A stretch of DNA of 64,000 bases from Arenibacterium halophilum (GTDB lineage Bacteria; Pseudomonadota; Alphaproteobacteria; Rhodobacterales; Rhodobacteraceae): NCBI RefSeq assembly GCF_005938225.1, contig NZ_VCPC01000003.1:558001-622000 (forward strand). The letters run 5' to 3'. The stretch's first letter is position 1. Every line of letters begins with the position of its first letter. Below are positions 45,851 through 53,672 of the stretch, piece by piece. The position numbers were made by a program, and so were the translations under genes. A model generated the notes under the pieces. The model searched no databases. It saw only the letters and a program-made list of their open reading frames with translations, and was not told where the DNA came from.

Positions 45851-46645
45851 ATGTCCAATACCGCAAGCAAACCCCCGATGCCGGCATCGGCCACCGCTGT
45901 GGGCGCGCGCCCACGCAAACGGTCGCTGCTGGATCGCCACGCCATCCTGGAAAAGAACGCAACGCTTCTGCTGATCTTTTCCTTCCTGGTGGTGACGATC
46001 GGCGGCATCGTCCAGATCGCCCCGTTGTTCTATCTTGAAAACACCATCGAGAAGGTGGAAGGGATGCGCCCCTATTCACCGCTCGAACTGGCGGGGCGTG
46101 AGATTTACGTGCGCGAAGGCTGCTATGTCTGCCACAGCCAGATGATCCGCCCGATGCGGGACGAAGTCGAACGCTATGGCCACTACAGCCTGGCCGCCGA
46201 GTCGATGTACGACCACCCGTTCCAATGGGGGTCCAAGCGGACCGGGCCGGATCTGGCGCGTGTTGGCGGGCGCTATTCCGACGAATGGCACCTCGACCAC
46301 CTGCGCGATCCGCAAAGCGTGGTGCCGGAATCGGTGATGCCAAAATATGGCTTCCTCGAAAACACCCTGATCGAAGGTGAATACATCGCTGATCTGATGG
46401 TGGCCCACCGCACGGTCGGCGTGCCCTACGACGACGAGATGATCGCGCAGGCGCAGGCGGATTTCGCGGCCCAGGCCGACCCGGACGCCGACACCGATGG
46501 GGTTGTGGCCCGGTATCCGGGGGCGCAGGTCCGCAACTTTGACCGGGCCCCGGGCATTTCCGAGGCCGACGCGCTGATTGCCTACCTTCAGATGCTGGGC
46601 ACCCTCGTCGATTTCTCGACGTTCACCCCTGACGCAAGCCGATAA
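45851..46645 (+). CDS. ccoO: cbb3-type cytochrome c oxidase subunit II (monohaem c)
   Basis: A 264-residue membrane-anchored cytochrome c. One N-terminal helix (about 38-60), then the haem-binding C91-Y-V-C94-H95 in [15 protein letters not shown] and later methionine candidates ([11 protein letters not shown]). Passes electrons from CcoP to CcoN. Starts 13 bases after ccoN with AAGGAGG. Confidence 0.96.
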   Translation: MSNTASKPPMPASATAVGARPRKRSLLDRHAILEKNATLLLIFSFLVVTIGGIVQIAPLFYLENTIEKVEGMRPYSPLELAGREIYVREGCYVCHSQMIRPMRDEVERYGHYSLAAESMYDHPFQWGSKRTGPDLARVGGRYSDEWHLDHLRDPQSVVPESVMPKYGFLENTLIEGEYIADLMVAHRTVGVPYDDEMIAQAQADFAAQADPDADTDGVVARYPGAQVRNFDRAPGISEADALIAYLQMLGTLVDFSTFTPDASR

Positions 46646-46657
46646 GGAGCCGAAGTT

Positions 46658-46855
46658 ATGGAGCAATATTCGATCCTTCGTGCATTCGCCGACAGCTGGA
46701 TGCTGCTGATGCTGTTCAGCTTCTTCGTCGGCGCCATCGCCTGGGCCTTCCGCCCGGGCAGTCGCGACACCCACAATGACACGGCCAATATTCCGTTTCG
46801 CAACAGCGATCGCCCCGCACCGGCCAGTTCCGGTGACCTGCGCAAGGACCGGTGA
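46658..46855 (+). CDS. ccoQ: cbb3-type oxidase subunit CcoQ
   Basis: A 65-residue single-helix protein (about 12-32) with a short polar tail. CcoQ helps stabilise the cbb3 complex. AAGGAGCCGAAGTT precedes the ATG; ccoP follows after 3 bases. Confidence 0.92.
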   Translation: MEQYSILRAFADSWMLLMLFSFFVGAIAWAFRPGSRDTHNDTANIPFRNSDRPAPASSGDLRKDR

Positions 46856-46858
46856 GAC

Positions 46859-47728
46859 ATGAGCAAGCAAGACAAGACAAATCCCGACGACGTCGGAACA
46901 ACCGGCCACAGCTGGGACGGCATCGAGGAATGGAACAACCCGCTGCCGCGCTGGTGGGTCTGGACTTTCTACGCCACCATCATCTGGGGCATCGGCTATA
47001 GCGTGGCCTATCCGGCCTGGCCGATGATCTCGGGGGCGACGGCGGGTGTGCTGGGTTATTCGACCCGGGGCGAAGTGGCCGCCGACATTGCCGCCGTCGA
47101 TGCCGCCAATGCCGGGATCAACGAACAACTGGCCTCGGCCGACCTAGCCACCATGGGCGACGACCCGCAGCTGAACGGCTATGCGGTATCTTCCGGCGGC
47201 GCGGTGTTCCGCACCTTCTGCGCGCAATGTCACGGTTCGGGCGCAGCTGGCGCGCGGGGCTATCCCAACCTGCTGGACGATGACTGGCTCTGGGGGGGCG
47301 ACATCACGGGAATCCACACCACGATCAGCCACGGCATCCGGAACGAGACCGACCCCGACGCGCGCTATTCCGAGATGCCGGCCTTTGGCGAACTCGGGAT
47401 GCTCGACAAGACGGAAATCCACCAGGTGGTGAACTATGTCATGTCGCTGTCGGGCACGCCGCAGGACGCCGAGGCCGTGACCCCGGGGGCCGAGCTGTTC
47501 GCCGACAACTGTGCCACCTGCCACGGCGACGCCGGCACCGGCGACCGCGAACAGGGCGCGCCGAACCTGGCCGATGCAATCTGGCTTTATGGCGGTGACT
47601 ACGACACGCTGGTCGAAACCGTCGACAAGGCGCGCTTTGGCGTGATGCCGTCATGGTCCGACAGGCTGAGCGAAGCGGAAATCCGCGCTGTCGCGCTTTA
47701 CGTGCACCAGCTAGGTGGCGGCGAATAG
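46859..47728 (+). CDS. ccoP: cbb3-type cytochrome c oxidase subunit III (dihaem c)
   Basis: A 289-residue dihaem cytochrome c. The N-terminal GHSWDGIEEWNNPLPRWW and a single membrane helix (about 33-56) are characteristic. Haem sites are C121-A-Q-C124-H125 and C218-A-T-C221-H222. It is the entry point for electrons into the oxidase. A strong terminator follows, closing ccoNOQP. Confidence 0.96.
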   Translation: MSKQDKTNPDDVGTTGHSWDGIEEWNNPLPRWWVWTFYATIIWGIGYSVAYPAWPMISGATAGVLGYSTRGEVAADIAAVDAANAGINEQLASADLATMGDDPQLNGYAVSSGGAVFRTFCAQCHGSGAAGARGYPNLLDDDWLWGGDITGIHTTISHGIRNETDPDARYSEMPAFGELGMLDKTEIHQVVNYVMSLSGTPQDAEAVTPGAELFADNCATCHGDAGTGDREQGAPNLADAIWLYGGDYDTLVETVDKARFGVMPSWSDRLSEAEIRAVALYVHQLGGGE

Positions 47729-47752
47729 GGGATACCGCCGCTGCCTTGTTCG

Positions 47753-47792
47753 ACCGGCGCCGCGCAGGGACACGCGGCGCCGGTTTCTTTTT
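47753..47792 (+). terminator. Rho-independent terminator after ccoP
   Basis: A perfect 12-pair stem, ACCGGCGCCGCG / CGCGGCGCCGGT with an eight-base loop, followed by TTCTTTTT. Confidence 0.9.
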
Positions 47793-47796
47793 GCGC

Positions 47797-47955
47797 TCAC
47801 AGGCGGTTCACGTCGATATGGCGCGGGCTGTCCAGCCACCAGTGGCCTATGGGCAGCCAGCGGCGATTGCGCGCTTCTTCCTGTCGCACGTCACGTACGG
47901 GGGTGTCCCCGACGCGAGTTGCATTCATAAACGATTGTGCAAATATTCCCAACAT
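47797..47955 (-). CDS. Small basic protein, function unknown
   Basis: A 52-residue protein starting MLGIFAQSFMNATRVGD. The middle is Arg-rich (VRDVRQEEARNRRW) and the end has a tryptophan pair (GHWWLDSPRHIDV). AAGGAG lies 7 bases before the ATG read from 47955, which supports translation. It is divergent from the LysR gene with 100 bases between, so it is the likely regulated target. I do not recognise the family. Confidence 0.55.
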   Translation of the reverse strand: MLGIFAQSFMNATRVGDTPVRDVRQEEARNRRWLPIGHWWLDSPRHIDVNRL

Positions 47956-48024
47956 GTCTGCGCTCCTTGGCGATGCTTCTGTGCTTGTGATCATGCGTCA
48001 TTTGCAAAAACGAGGCGACTCAAT

Positions 48025-48039
48025 CAGAATGATGTTCTG
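48025..48039. promoter_or_regulatory. Candidate LysR-type operator
   Basis: Inverted repeat CAGAA-TGATG-TTCTG centred in the gap between the divergent small gene and the LysR gene, 16 bases before the LysR start. The size and symmetry (15 bases, short arms) suit a LysR recognition site. Confidence 0.4.
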
Positions 48040-48055
48040 TTAGTTGGGTTTACAT

Positions 48056-48940
48056 ATGGACTGGCGCACGCTTCCCCCTCTCGCCGCCCTTCGGGCCTTT
48101 TCGGCTTTTGCCGACACGGGCTCCGTGCAACGCGCGGGCGACGCGCTGAACGTGACCCATGCCGCGATCAGCCAACACTTGCGCGCGCTGGAAACGCATC
48201 TTGGCCTGTCTCTGCTGGATCGCTCGGGGCGCGCCATGGTGCTCACGCCCGAAGGCCAGCAACTGGCGCAGGCACTCTCATCCGGCTTCGGGATGATCGC
48301 GCACACAGTCGAGGAAATGACGGGCCGCGATGCCTCGCGCCCACTTCACATTACAACCACGCCATCCTTCGCGGCGAACTGGCTGATGCCACGGCTTGCC
48401 GAATTCCACACCAGCAATGCCGAAACGAGCCTCATGATCGACCCGTCCACGGCGCTGGTCGATCTGTCACCGGGCGGGATCGACGTGGCAATCCGCTACG
48501 GCCAAGGCAACTGGCCGGGCCACGAGGTCGAACTTCTGATGCCCACGTCAATGGTCGTCGTCGGCGCGCCGACCTTGTTCAAGGATCGCAGGGTGACCAC
48601 GCCGCAAGACCTTGTGGATCTGGTCTGGCTCGAAGAGCTTGGCCGATCCGAGGCGAAGGAATGGCTGCAAAGCCGCGGGGTCGAACAGGGGTTCCTCGGG
48701 CGACGCGTCACGGTGCCGGGCAACCTGATGCTCGATGGGGTGCGCGACGGGCAGGGCGTCGCCGTCAGTACAAAACTGTTCATCGAAGCCGATGTCGCCG
48801 CCGGCAGGCTTGTCATTCTGTTCGAGGACCCGCCAGGCGACTCGGGCTATTACATCGTAACGCGTCCCGGTGTCCTGCGCCCGCCCGCGCGTCAGTTCGT
48901 CAGCTGGCTCCGGCAGGCCGCGCGCCCGAAATCGCGCTGA
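48056..48940 (+). CDS. LysR family regulator (GcvA-like)
   Basis: A 294-residue LysR protein. N-terminal helix-turn-helix (PLAALRAFSAFADTGSVQRAGDALNVTHAAISQHLRALE, in about 9-48) and a substrate-binding domain with TTTPSFAANWLMPRL and GIDVAIRYGQGNWPG. These segments place it near the GcvA/AmpR subgroup. The target is probably the divergent 52-residue gene. The metalloprotease gene, which converges from the other side, is a less likely target. Confidence 0.87.
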   Translation: MDWRTLPPLAALRAFSAFADTGSVQRAGDALNVTHAAISQHLRALETHLGLSLLDRSGRAMVLTPEGQQLAQALSSGFGMIAHTVEEMTGRDASRPLHITTTPSFAANWLMPRLAEFHTSNAETSLMIDPSTALVDLSPGGIDVAIRYGQGNWPGHEVELLMPTSMVVVGAPTLFKDRRVTTPQDLVDLVWLEELGRSEAKEWLQSRGVEQGFLGRRVTVPGNLMLDGVRDGQGVAVSTKLFIEADVAAGRLVILFEDPPGDSGYYIVTRPGVLRPPARQFVSWLRQAARPKSR

Positions 48941-48941
48941 C

Positions 48942-49058
48942 GCCCGATGCCTCCCTGGCGGGGATGTCTGGACTTCAAAGACGCAGGGAATCCAGCCGCA
49001 CTTTCATTATTCCCAAAATACTTCGGGGGAGTCCCGCAGGGACGGGGGCAGAGCCCCC
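48942..49058. repeat. Inverted pair of dispersed elements
   Basis: A degenerate reverse copy of the 580-type element (48942-48985, GATGCCTCCCTGGCGGGGAT) is followed by a forward two-hairpin element (49009-49058). The forward copy has a worn box (CCAAAATACTTCGGGGGA), hairpin 1 GTCCC-GCA-GGGAC (49031-49043) and hairpin 2 GGGGGCAGAGCCCCC (49044-49058). Confidence 0.72.
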
Positions 49059-49198
49059 TTCTTCCCTTATTGCCGCCGCCCGGCGGCGTGTGGCAGAGCC
49101 CCCGTCTTCCCTTATTGCCGCCGCCCGGCGGCGTGTGGCAGAGTCCCCGTCTTCCCTTATTGCCGCCTCCCGCCGGCGGGCGGCAGAGCCCCCGTGCA
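49049..49198. repeat. 45-base tandem repeat, about 3.3 copies
   Basis: Units start at 49049, 49094 and 49139, with a partial fourth at 49184. Each begins CAGAGCCCCC, continues TCTTCCCTTATT and ends with a GC palindrome of the type GCCGCCGCCCGGCGGC. The third unit differs in its palindrome but still pairs. The array grows out of hairpin 2 of the preceding element and stops 7 bases before the metalloprotease stop codon. Confidence 0.88.
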
Positions 49199-49204
49199 AG
49201 TGGC

Positions 49205-51382
49205 TCAGTAGAACCCGAGCGAGGAGGCCAGCCCCCAAAGGTCGGTATAGTCTTCCATCGTCAGCGTATTGCCGTTTCCAAAGTCGAACACGGTATCGCT
49301 TCCAATGACCGATCCGTAGGACAGCGCATCGGATTTTGAAATCGTGGTGCCGCCCCACAGGCTTTCGTCGAACCGAAGGCGATCCCCGGCAAAGTCGGTG
49401 ATCCGGTCGGCGCCGCCGTCAAAATAGAACACGTCATTGCCGCCGCCGCCGGTCATCGTGTCGTTGCCCACTTCGCCGAAGAGATGATCGTTGCCGCCCT
49501 GGCCGTGCAGAATATCGTTCCCACTGCCGCCTTGGATCGTGTCGTGGCCGGCGTTGCCGAACAGCTTGTCGTTGTCGTCCCCGCCCAGGATCAGGTCCGA
49601 ACCGCCGCCGCCGTTGATGCGGTCGCGCCCCTGGCTGCCGTCGATCGTGTCGTCGCCGCCTTCGCCCCACAGTTTGTCATTGCCACCGCGCCCGTCGACC
49701 GTATCGTCGCCATCAGAGCCCCAGAACCAGTTGAGCTTGCCATTGCCGCGAAAGGTGTCGGCCTGCGACGTGCCAACCACGTTTTCGATCGAAATCAGCG
49801 TATCGCCCGCCGCGCCGCCCGCGTTCTGTGCCGAATCCAGCAGATCGACCGTGATGCCGACGCCGGAGTACTGGTAATCGGCCGTGTCGTCGCCTTCGCC
49901 GCCATCCAGCGTGTCGGCGCCCAGGTCTCCGATCAGGATGTCATTGCCGCCCAGACCGCGCAGCGTATCGTTGCCGCCGTTGCCGCGCAGCAGGTTATCG
50001 ACGGCGTTGCCGTCCACCGTGTCGTTGCCGGACCCGGCGTGATATTCCTCGATCACCGTCCCGCGCGCGATCACCATGTTCTTCGTCTCGCCCATCACGG
50101 TCGACACGCCCTCGGCTGCCAGGTTCACCGTCTGGTGCGTGGTGTCGCCCGAAAAATTCACGATGTCATAGCCGCCGATATCGGTCAGCGTGATCGAAAA
50201 CCCGGTGTCGTTCCAGACACCGTTGCTTGGGATCACGCCGTTCACTGCATCGAACATCTGGCCCAGCCAACTGTTGCCCAGCGTGTGCCCGACGCCATAG
50301 GTTGTGTTGCCATCGGTCAAAGACCCGGCCTCTGCCGCGCCATACAGGTTCTGGATCGCGACAACGTCGGCGGCCATCGCGGTGACGGTTTCGGCATAGC
50401 TTGCGCCGGTAAGCCATGTGTTTTCGGTCTGGCTGAAATAGGACATCACCGACAGCTGCCAGCTGTCGTTCAGGAATTCATTGTCGGTGCCATAGGTCGC
50501 GCCGCCGTTGTAATTGCCCATGTGGCCAAGGCCCAGCCCATGGCCGATTTCGTGCAGGTATGTCTGGAAGCCATAGCTGCTGATTTCGGTGCCATAGCTA
50601 TTCAGCCAGTTGGTCGAGATATTGATGTCGACATAATTCGTGGTACCACCGCTGCGCGAGTAGCTGGCCGAGGCGCCGGAATTGTTGTCGTCGAACGTCA
50701 TCTGGGCGCTGCCCGAGGTTTCGACGAAATTCAGATCGGCCACCGCTTCCCAGGCTTCCAGCGCCCAGCGGGCCAGCTGCTGACCATCCGCCGTCAGCCC
50801 GGTCAGGTTCACGGTGATCTGGTTGCTGGAGGCGGTGTTGAATTTATGCGCGCCTTGGCCTGTCGCATTCCAGTAGCCGTCGGTCAGGTAGTCGGCCATC
50901 GTATCCAGCGAGGCCTCGGTCACGCCCGCAGGCTCAGGATCTGCGTTCTGAGACGCAACGGTAATCTCATAGGTGCCGGTTTCCGTCGAATACCCGCGCC
51001 CCATGACATAATAGGTGCCGGTATAGCCCGCCGTAAACGTCAGGTGCGATTCCGTGCCGTTACCGCCGTCGTCGTTGCCATCCAGGTACGTGCCGGAGCT
51101 GTCGTAGATCGCCATTACCGGGTCGCCAAGGGTGCCACGCCCGCTGGGGGAGCCGAAGAGGTCGATGTCATAGGTTTCGCCGGCCGTCAGCGTGATAGCG
51201 ACCCAATCGCGGTCGCCGCCACTTTCCACGGTGCCGGAAAACGTGTCGCCCACCATCATGGAATAGATGGTCGAGGTGTCCATCGCCGCGTCGGTGGTTT
51301 CCGTCACCACGGTTCCGGCGCCATCCACGCCATAGTCGCAATCGTCCTGATAGGGGCGGAACGTCTGGCAGATGGTGCACAT
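49205..51382 (-). CDS. Serralysin-like RTX zinc metalloprotease
   Basis: A 725-residue secreted protease. A short Cys-containing N-terminus (CTICQTFRPYQDDCDYG) and a PPC-like beta domain (about 35-145) precede the M10 catalytic domain. That domain carries zinc site H277-E-I-G-H281-G-L-G-L-G-H287 and Met-turn SVMSYF. A C-terminal block of calcium-binding nonapeptide repeats (about 455-665, GSGNDT, GGNDIL, GGDDT) is followed by a type I secretion-like tail. There is no Sec signal peptide. No ABC/HlyD/TolC secretion genes are nearby. It interrupts the cco region. Confidence 0.87.
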   Translation of the reverse strand: MCTICQTFRPYQDDCDYGVDGAGTVVTETTDAAMDTSTIYSMMVGDTFSGTVESGGDRDWVAITLTAGETYDIDLFGSPSGRGTLGDPVMAIYDSSGTYLDGNDDGGNGTESHLTFTAGYTGTYYVMGRGYSTETGTYEITVASQNADPEPAGVTEASLDTMADYLTDGYWNATGQGAHKFNTASSNQITVNLTGLTADGQQLARWALEAWEAVADLNFVETSGSAQMTFDDNNSGASASYSRSGGTTNYVDINISTNWLNSYGTEISSYGFQTYLHEIGHGLGLGHMGNYNGGATYGTDNEFLNDSWQLSVMSYFSQTENTWLTGASYAETVTAMAADVVAIQNLYGAAEAGSLTDGNTTYGVGHTLGNSWLGQMFDAVNGVIPSNGVWNDTGFSITLTDIGGYDIVNFSGDTTHQTVNLAAEGVSTVMGETKNMVIARGTVIEEYHAGSGNDTVDGNAVDNLLRGNGGNDTLRGLGGNDILIGDLGADTLDGGEGDDTADYQYSGVGITVDLLDSAQNAGGAAGDTLISIENVVGTSQADTFRGNGKLNWFWGSDGDDTVDGRGGNDKLWGEGGDDTIDGSQGRDRINGGGGSDLILGGDDNDKLFGNAGHDTIQGGSGNDILHGQGGNDHLFGEVGNDTMTGGGGNDVFYFDGGADRITDFAGDRLRFDESLWGGTTISKSDALSYGSVIGSDTVFDFGNGNTLTMEDYTDLWGLASSLGFY

Positions 51383-51560
51383 GGAAACGGGACCTTGAAT
51401 AACGTTTTCGGCGCGACTATTGCGGCGGAATGTGGCGAATCCTCGTCGGGGATCGTGTCAAATACGGGCAATACCATAGCAAGCGACGCGGTTCAGGTCA
51501 TCGGCGGATCGTGCCCGCAGGCTGGCGTATGGCAAAAACCTGCGCGGCGGGGTCAGCTTT

Positions 51561-51574
51561 TTGATGCAGGTCAA
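51561..51574 (+). promoter_or_regulatory. FNR box before ccoGHIS
   Basis: TTGATGCAGGTCAA, one mismatch from TTGAT-N4-ATCAA. It lies 61 bases upstream of the GTG chosen for ccoG, which fits activation from about -41 with a short leader. Confidence 0.8.
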
Positions 51575-51635
51575 GGTGGCGGGCCCGGGTGGGGGCGATA
51601 AGGGCGCATCGAAGCAAAGCCCGAAGTGTGCCCAA

Positions 51636-53189
51636 GTGACCGACGCAAGCCAGCAACCGCCCAGCCTATATGCCGCCCGCGAACCGATTTTCCCCAAGCG
51701 GGTCAACGGGATGTTCCGCAATCTGAAGTGGGTCATCATGGCGGTGACTCTGGGCATTTATTACATCACGCCGTGGCTGCGGTGGGACAGGGGGCCGAAC
51801 CTGCCCGATCAGGCGGTGCTGGTCGATATGGCGCACCGGCGGTTCTATTTCTTCTGGATCGAGATCTGGCCGCACGAATTCTATTTCGTGGCCGGGTTGC
51901 TGATCATGGCCGGGCTGGGGCTGTTCCTGTTTACTTCGGCCTTGGGGCGGGTCTGGTGTGGTTATGCCTGCCCGCAGACTGTCTGGACCGATCTGTTCAT
52001 CCTTGTCGAACGCTGGATCGAGGGCGACCGCAACGCGCGCCTGCGCCTGCACCGGCAGAAAAAGCTGGATCTGCGCAAGGCGCGGCTGCGGGTGACGAAA
52101 TGGATCGTCTGGCTGCTGATTGCCCTGGCGACAGGCGGGGCCTGGGTCTTCTATTTCGCCGATGCGCCCACGCTGCTGCGCGATCTGGTCACCGGCGCGG
52201 CACATCCGATCGCCTATACTACGATGGCGATCCTGACAGCGACGACCTTCTTCTTCGGCGGGTTCGCGCGCGAACAAATCTGCATCTATGCCTGCCCCTG
52301 GCCGCGCATTCAGGCCGCGATGATGGACGAGGACACGCTGACCGTGGCCTATCGCGACTGGCGGGGCGAGCCGCGTGGCAAGGGCAACGTGAAGAAACGC
52401 AACCGGGCCGAGGCCGAGGCGGCCGAGGCCTCCTCGCGCGTGGCTGGCGTTGAAAACGGACCGGGCGGCGCGGTTTATGGGCCGACCCCCTATCCGCACG
52501 CGGGCCGCAGCGCACCTGTTCAGGATGGCCCCGGCGACTGCATCGACTGCATGGCCTGCGTCAACGTCTGCCCGATGGGGATCGACATCCGCAACGGCCA
52601 ACAGATGGAGTGCATCACCTGCGCGCTTTGCATCGACGCCTGCGACGACATCATGGCCAAGGTCGGCAAGCCGCGCGGGCTGATCGATTACATGGCGCTG
52701 TCGGACGAACCGTTGGAACGCGCGGGCAAGCCGCCGCGCAACGTCTGGCGCCACATCCTGCGCCCACGCACGCTGATGTATGCGGGGCTCTGGACGATGA
52801 TCGGCGTCGCGCTGGTGTTCGCGCTGTTTGTCCGCCCCGAGATCGAGCTGACAGTCGCCCCGGTGCGCAACCCCACCTTCGTCACCCTGTCGGACGGATC
52901 GGTGCGCAACACCTACGACGTGCGCCTGCGCAACAAGCACGGGGAAGAGCGTCAGTTCCGCCTGTCGGTCAAGGGCGACCCGGCCTTCCGGTTGCAGATC
53001 GAAGGCACGCCCTATGCCTCGGTTCCGGTGCCACCGGATTCTTCGATGCTGCAACGGGTCTATGTGGTTGTGCCCAAAGGCGCCGACCCCGCCGCAGCCG
53101 AAGCCACCGACCTGCGCATCTGGGTCGAGGATTTGGGCAGTGGCGAACGCGCCTATCGCGATACAACCTTCAACGGCCGGGGGAACTGA
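51636..53189 (+). CDS. ccoG: cbb3 oxidase maturation protein CcoG (RdxA-like ferredoxin)
   Basis: A 517-residue membrane iron-sulfur protein implicated in copper reduction for cbb3 assembly. Helices at about 30-50, 75-98, 150-170, 185-205 and 380-400. Cys-rich sites: WCGYACPQT, CIYACPWPR and two 4Fe-4S clusters (CIDCMACVNVCPMG and CITCALCIDACD). The C-terminus is an Ig-like domain. GTG at 51636 gives the family start VTDASQQPPSLYAAREPIFP. The ATG at 51564 lies inside the FNR box, so it is rejected. Confidence 0.93.
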   Translation: MTDASQQPPSLYAAREPIFPKRVNGMFRNLKWVIMAVTLGIYYITPWLRWDRGPNLPDQAVLVDMAHRRFYFFWIEIWPHEFYFVAGLLIMAGLGLFLFTSALGRVWCGYACPQTVWTDLFILVERWIEGDRNARLRLHRQKKLDLRKARLRVTKWIVWLLIALATGGAWVFYFADAPTLLRDLVTGAAHPIAYTTMAILTATTFFFGGFAREQICIYACPWPRIQAAMMDEDTLTVAYRDWRGEPRGKGNVKKRNRAEAEAAEASSRVAGVENGPGGAVYGPTPYPHAGRSAPVQDGPGDCIDCMACVNVCPMGIDIRNGQQMECITCALCIDACDDIMAKVGKPRGLIDYMALSDEPLERAGKPPRNVWRHILRPRTLMYAGLWTMIGVALVFALFVRPEIELTVAPVRNPTFVTLSDGSVRNTYDVRLRNKHGEERQFRLSVKGDPAFRLQIEGTPYASVPVPPDSSMLQRVYVVVPKGADPAAAEATDLRIWVEDLGSGERAYRDTTFNGRGN

Positions 53190-53192
53190 GCC

Positions 53193-53651
53193 ATGGCACA
53201 AAGGGAATTCACCGGGCGTCACGCGGCCATCCTGTTCTGCAGCGCCTTCGGGGTGATCATCGCGGTGAACATCACGCTGGCCGTCAACGCCGTGGCGACC
53301 TTTCCGGGGCTAGAGGCGAAAAACACCTATGTCGCCAGCCAGGAATTCGACACCCGCCGCACTGCGCAGCAGGCGCTGGGCTGGACCGTAACCGCAAATG
53401 CCAGGGGGCCGCATCTGGCTCTGTCGATCCGCGATAGTGCGGGCCATCCCGTTCAGGTCAAGACACTGGACGCCACGGTGGGCCGTGCCACCCATGTGCG
53501 CGACGATGTGGCGCCCGACTTTCGGTTCGACGGGCAGGACTACTTGGCCGATCTGCCACTGGGCGCGGGCAACTGGAATGTCCGTCTGAAGGCCACCGCA
53601 CTGAATGGCACCGAATTCCAGCAGCGCGTCGTGCTGCATATCCTGAAGTAG
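53193..53651 (+). CDS. ccoH: cbb3 oxidase assembly protein CcoH (FixH)
   Basis: A 152-residue single-pass protein. N-terminal REFTGRHAAILFCSAFGVIIAVNITLAVNAV (helix about 9-31), the conserved ATFPGLEAKNTYVASQEF and an extracytoplasmic beta domain. FixH/CcoH works with CcoI and CcoS in cbb3 assembly. Starts 3 bases after ccoG. Confidence 0.92.
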   Translation: MAQREFTGRHAAILFCSAFGVIIAVNITLAVNAVATFPGLEAKNTYVASQEFDTRRTAQQALGWTVTANARGPHLALSIRDSAGHPVQVKTLDATVGRATHVRDDVAPDFRFDGQDYLADLPLGAGNWNVRLKATALNGTEFQQRVVLHILK

Positions 53652-53672
53652 CTTCCGCGAAAGTCTGCCCCG

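Noticed and set aside
49049-49198. Possible CRISPR array
   Set aside because: The units are directly adjacent with no unique spacers, and no cas genes are present.
47653-49308. 551-codon plus-strand frame whose end encodes a 15-residue tandem peptide repeat
   Set aside because: It overlaps ccoP, the small gene and LysR in a wrong frame. The peptide repeat is just the 45-base DNA repeat being divisible by three.
49484-51601. 705-codon plus-strand open frame opposite the metalloprotease
   Set aside because: Antisense shadow; the minus-strand frame has the zinc site and RTX repeats. The shadow's regular Val/Ala repeats simply mirror the RTX repeats.
51561-51635. Upstream start for ccoG at the ATG at 51564
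   Set aside because: The codon lies inside the FNR box, and the extra 24 residues have no counterpart in the family as I know it.
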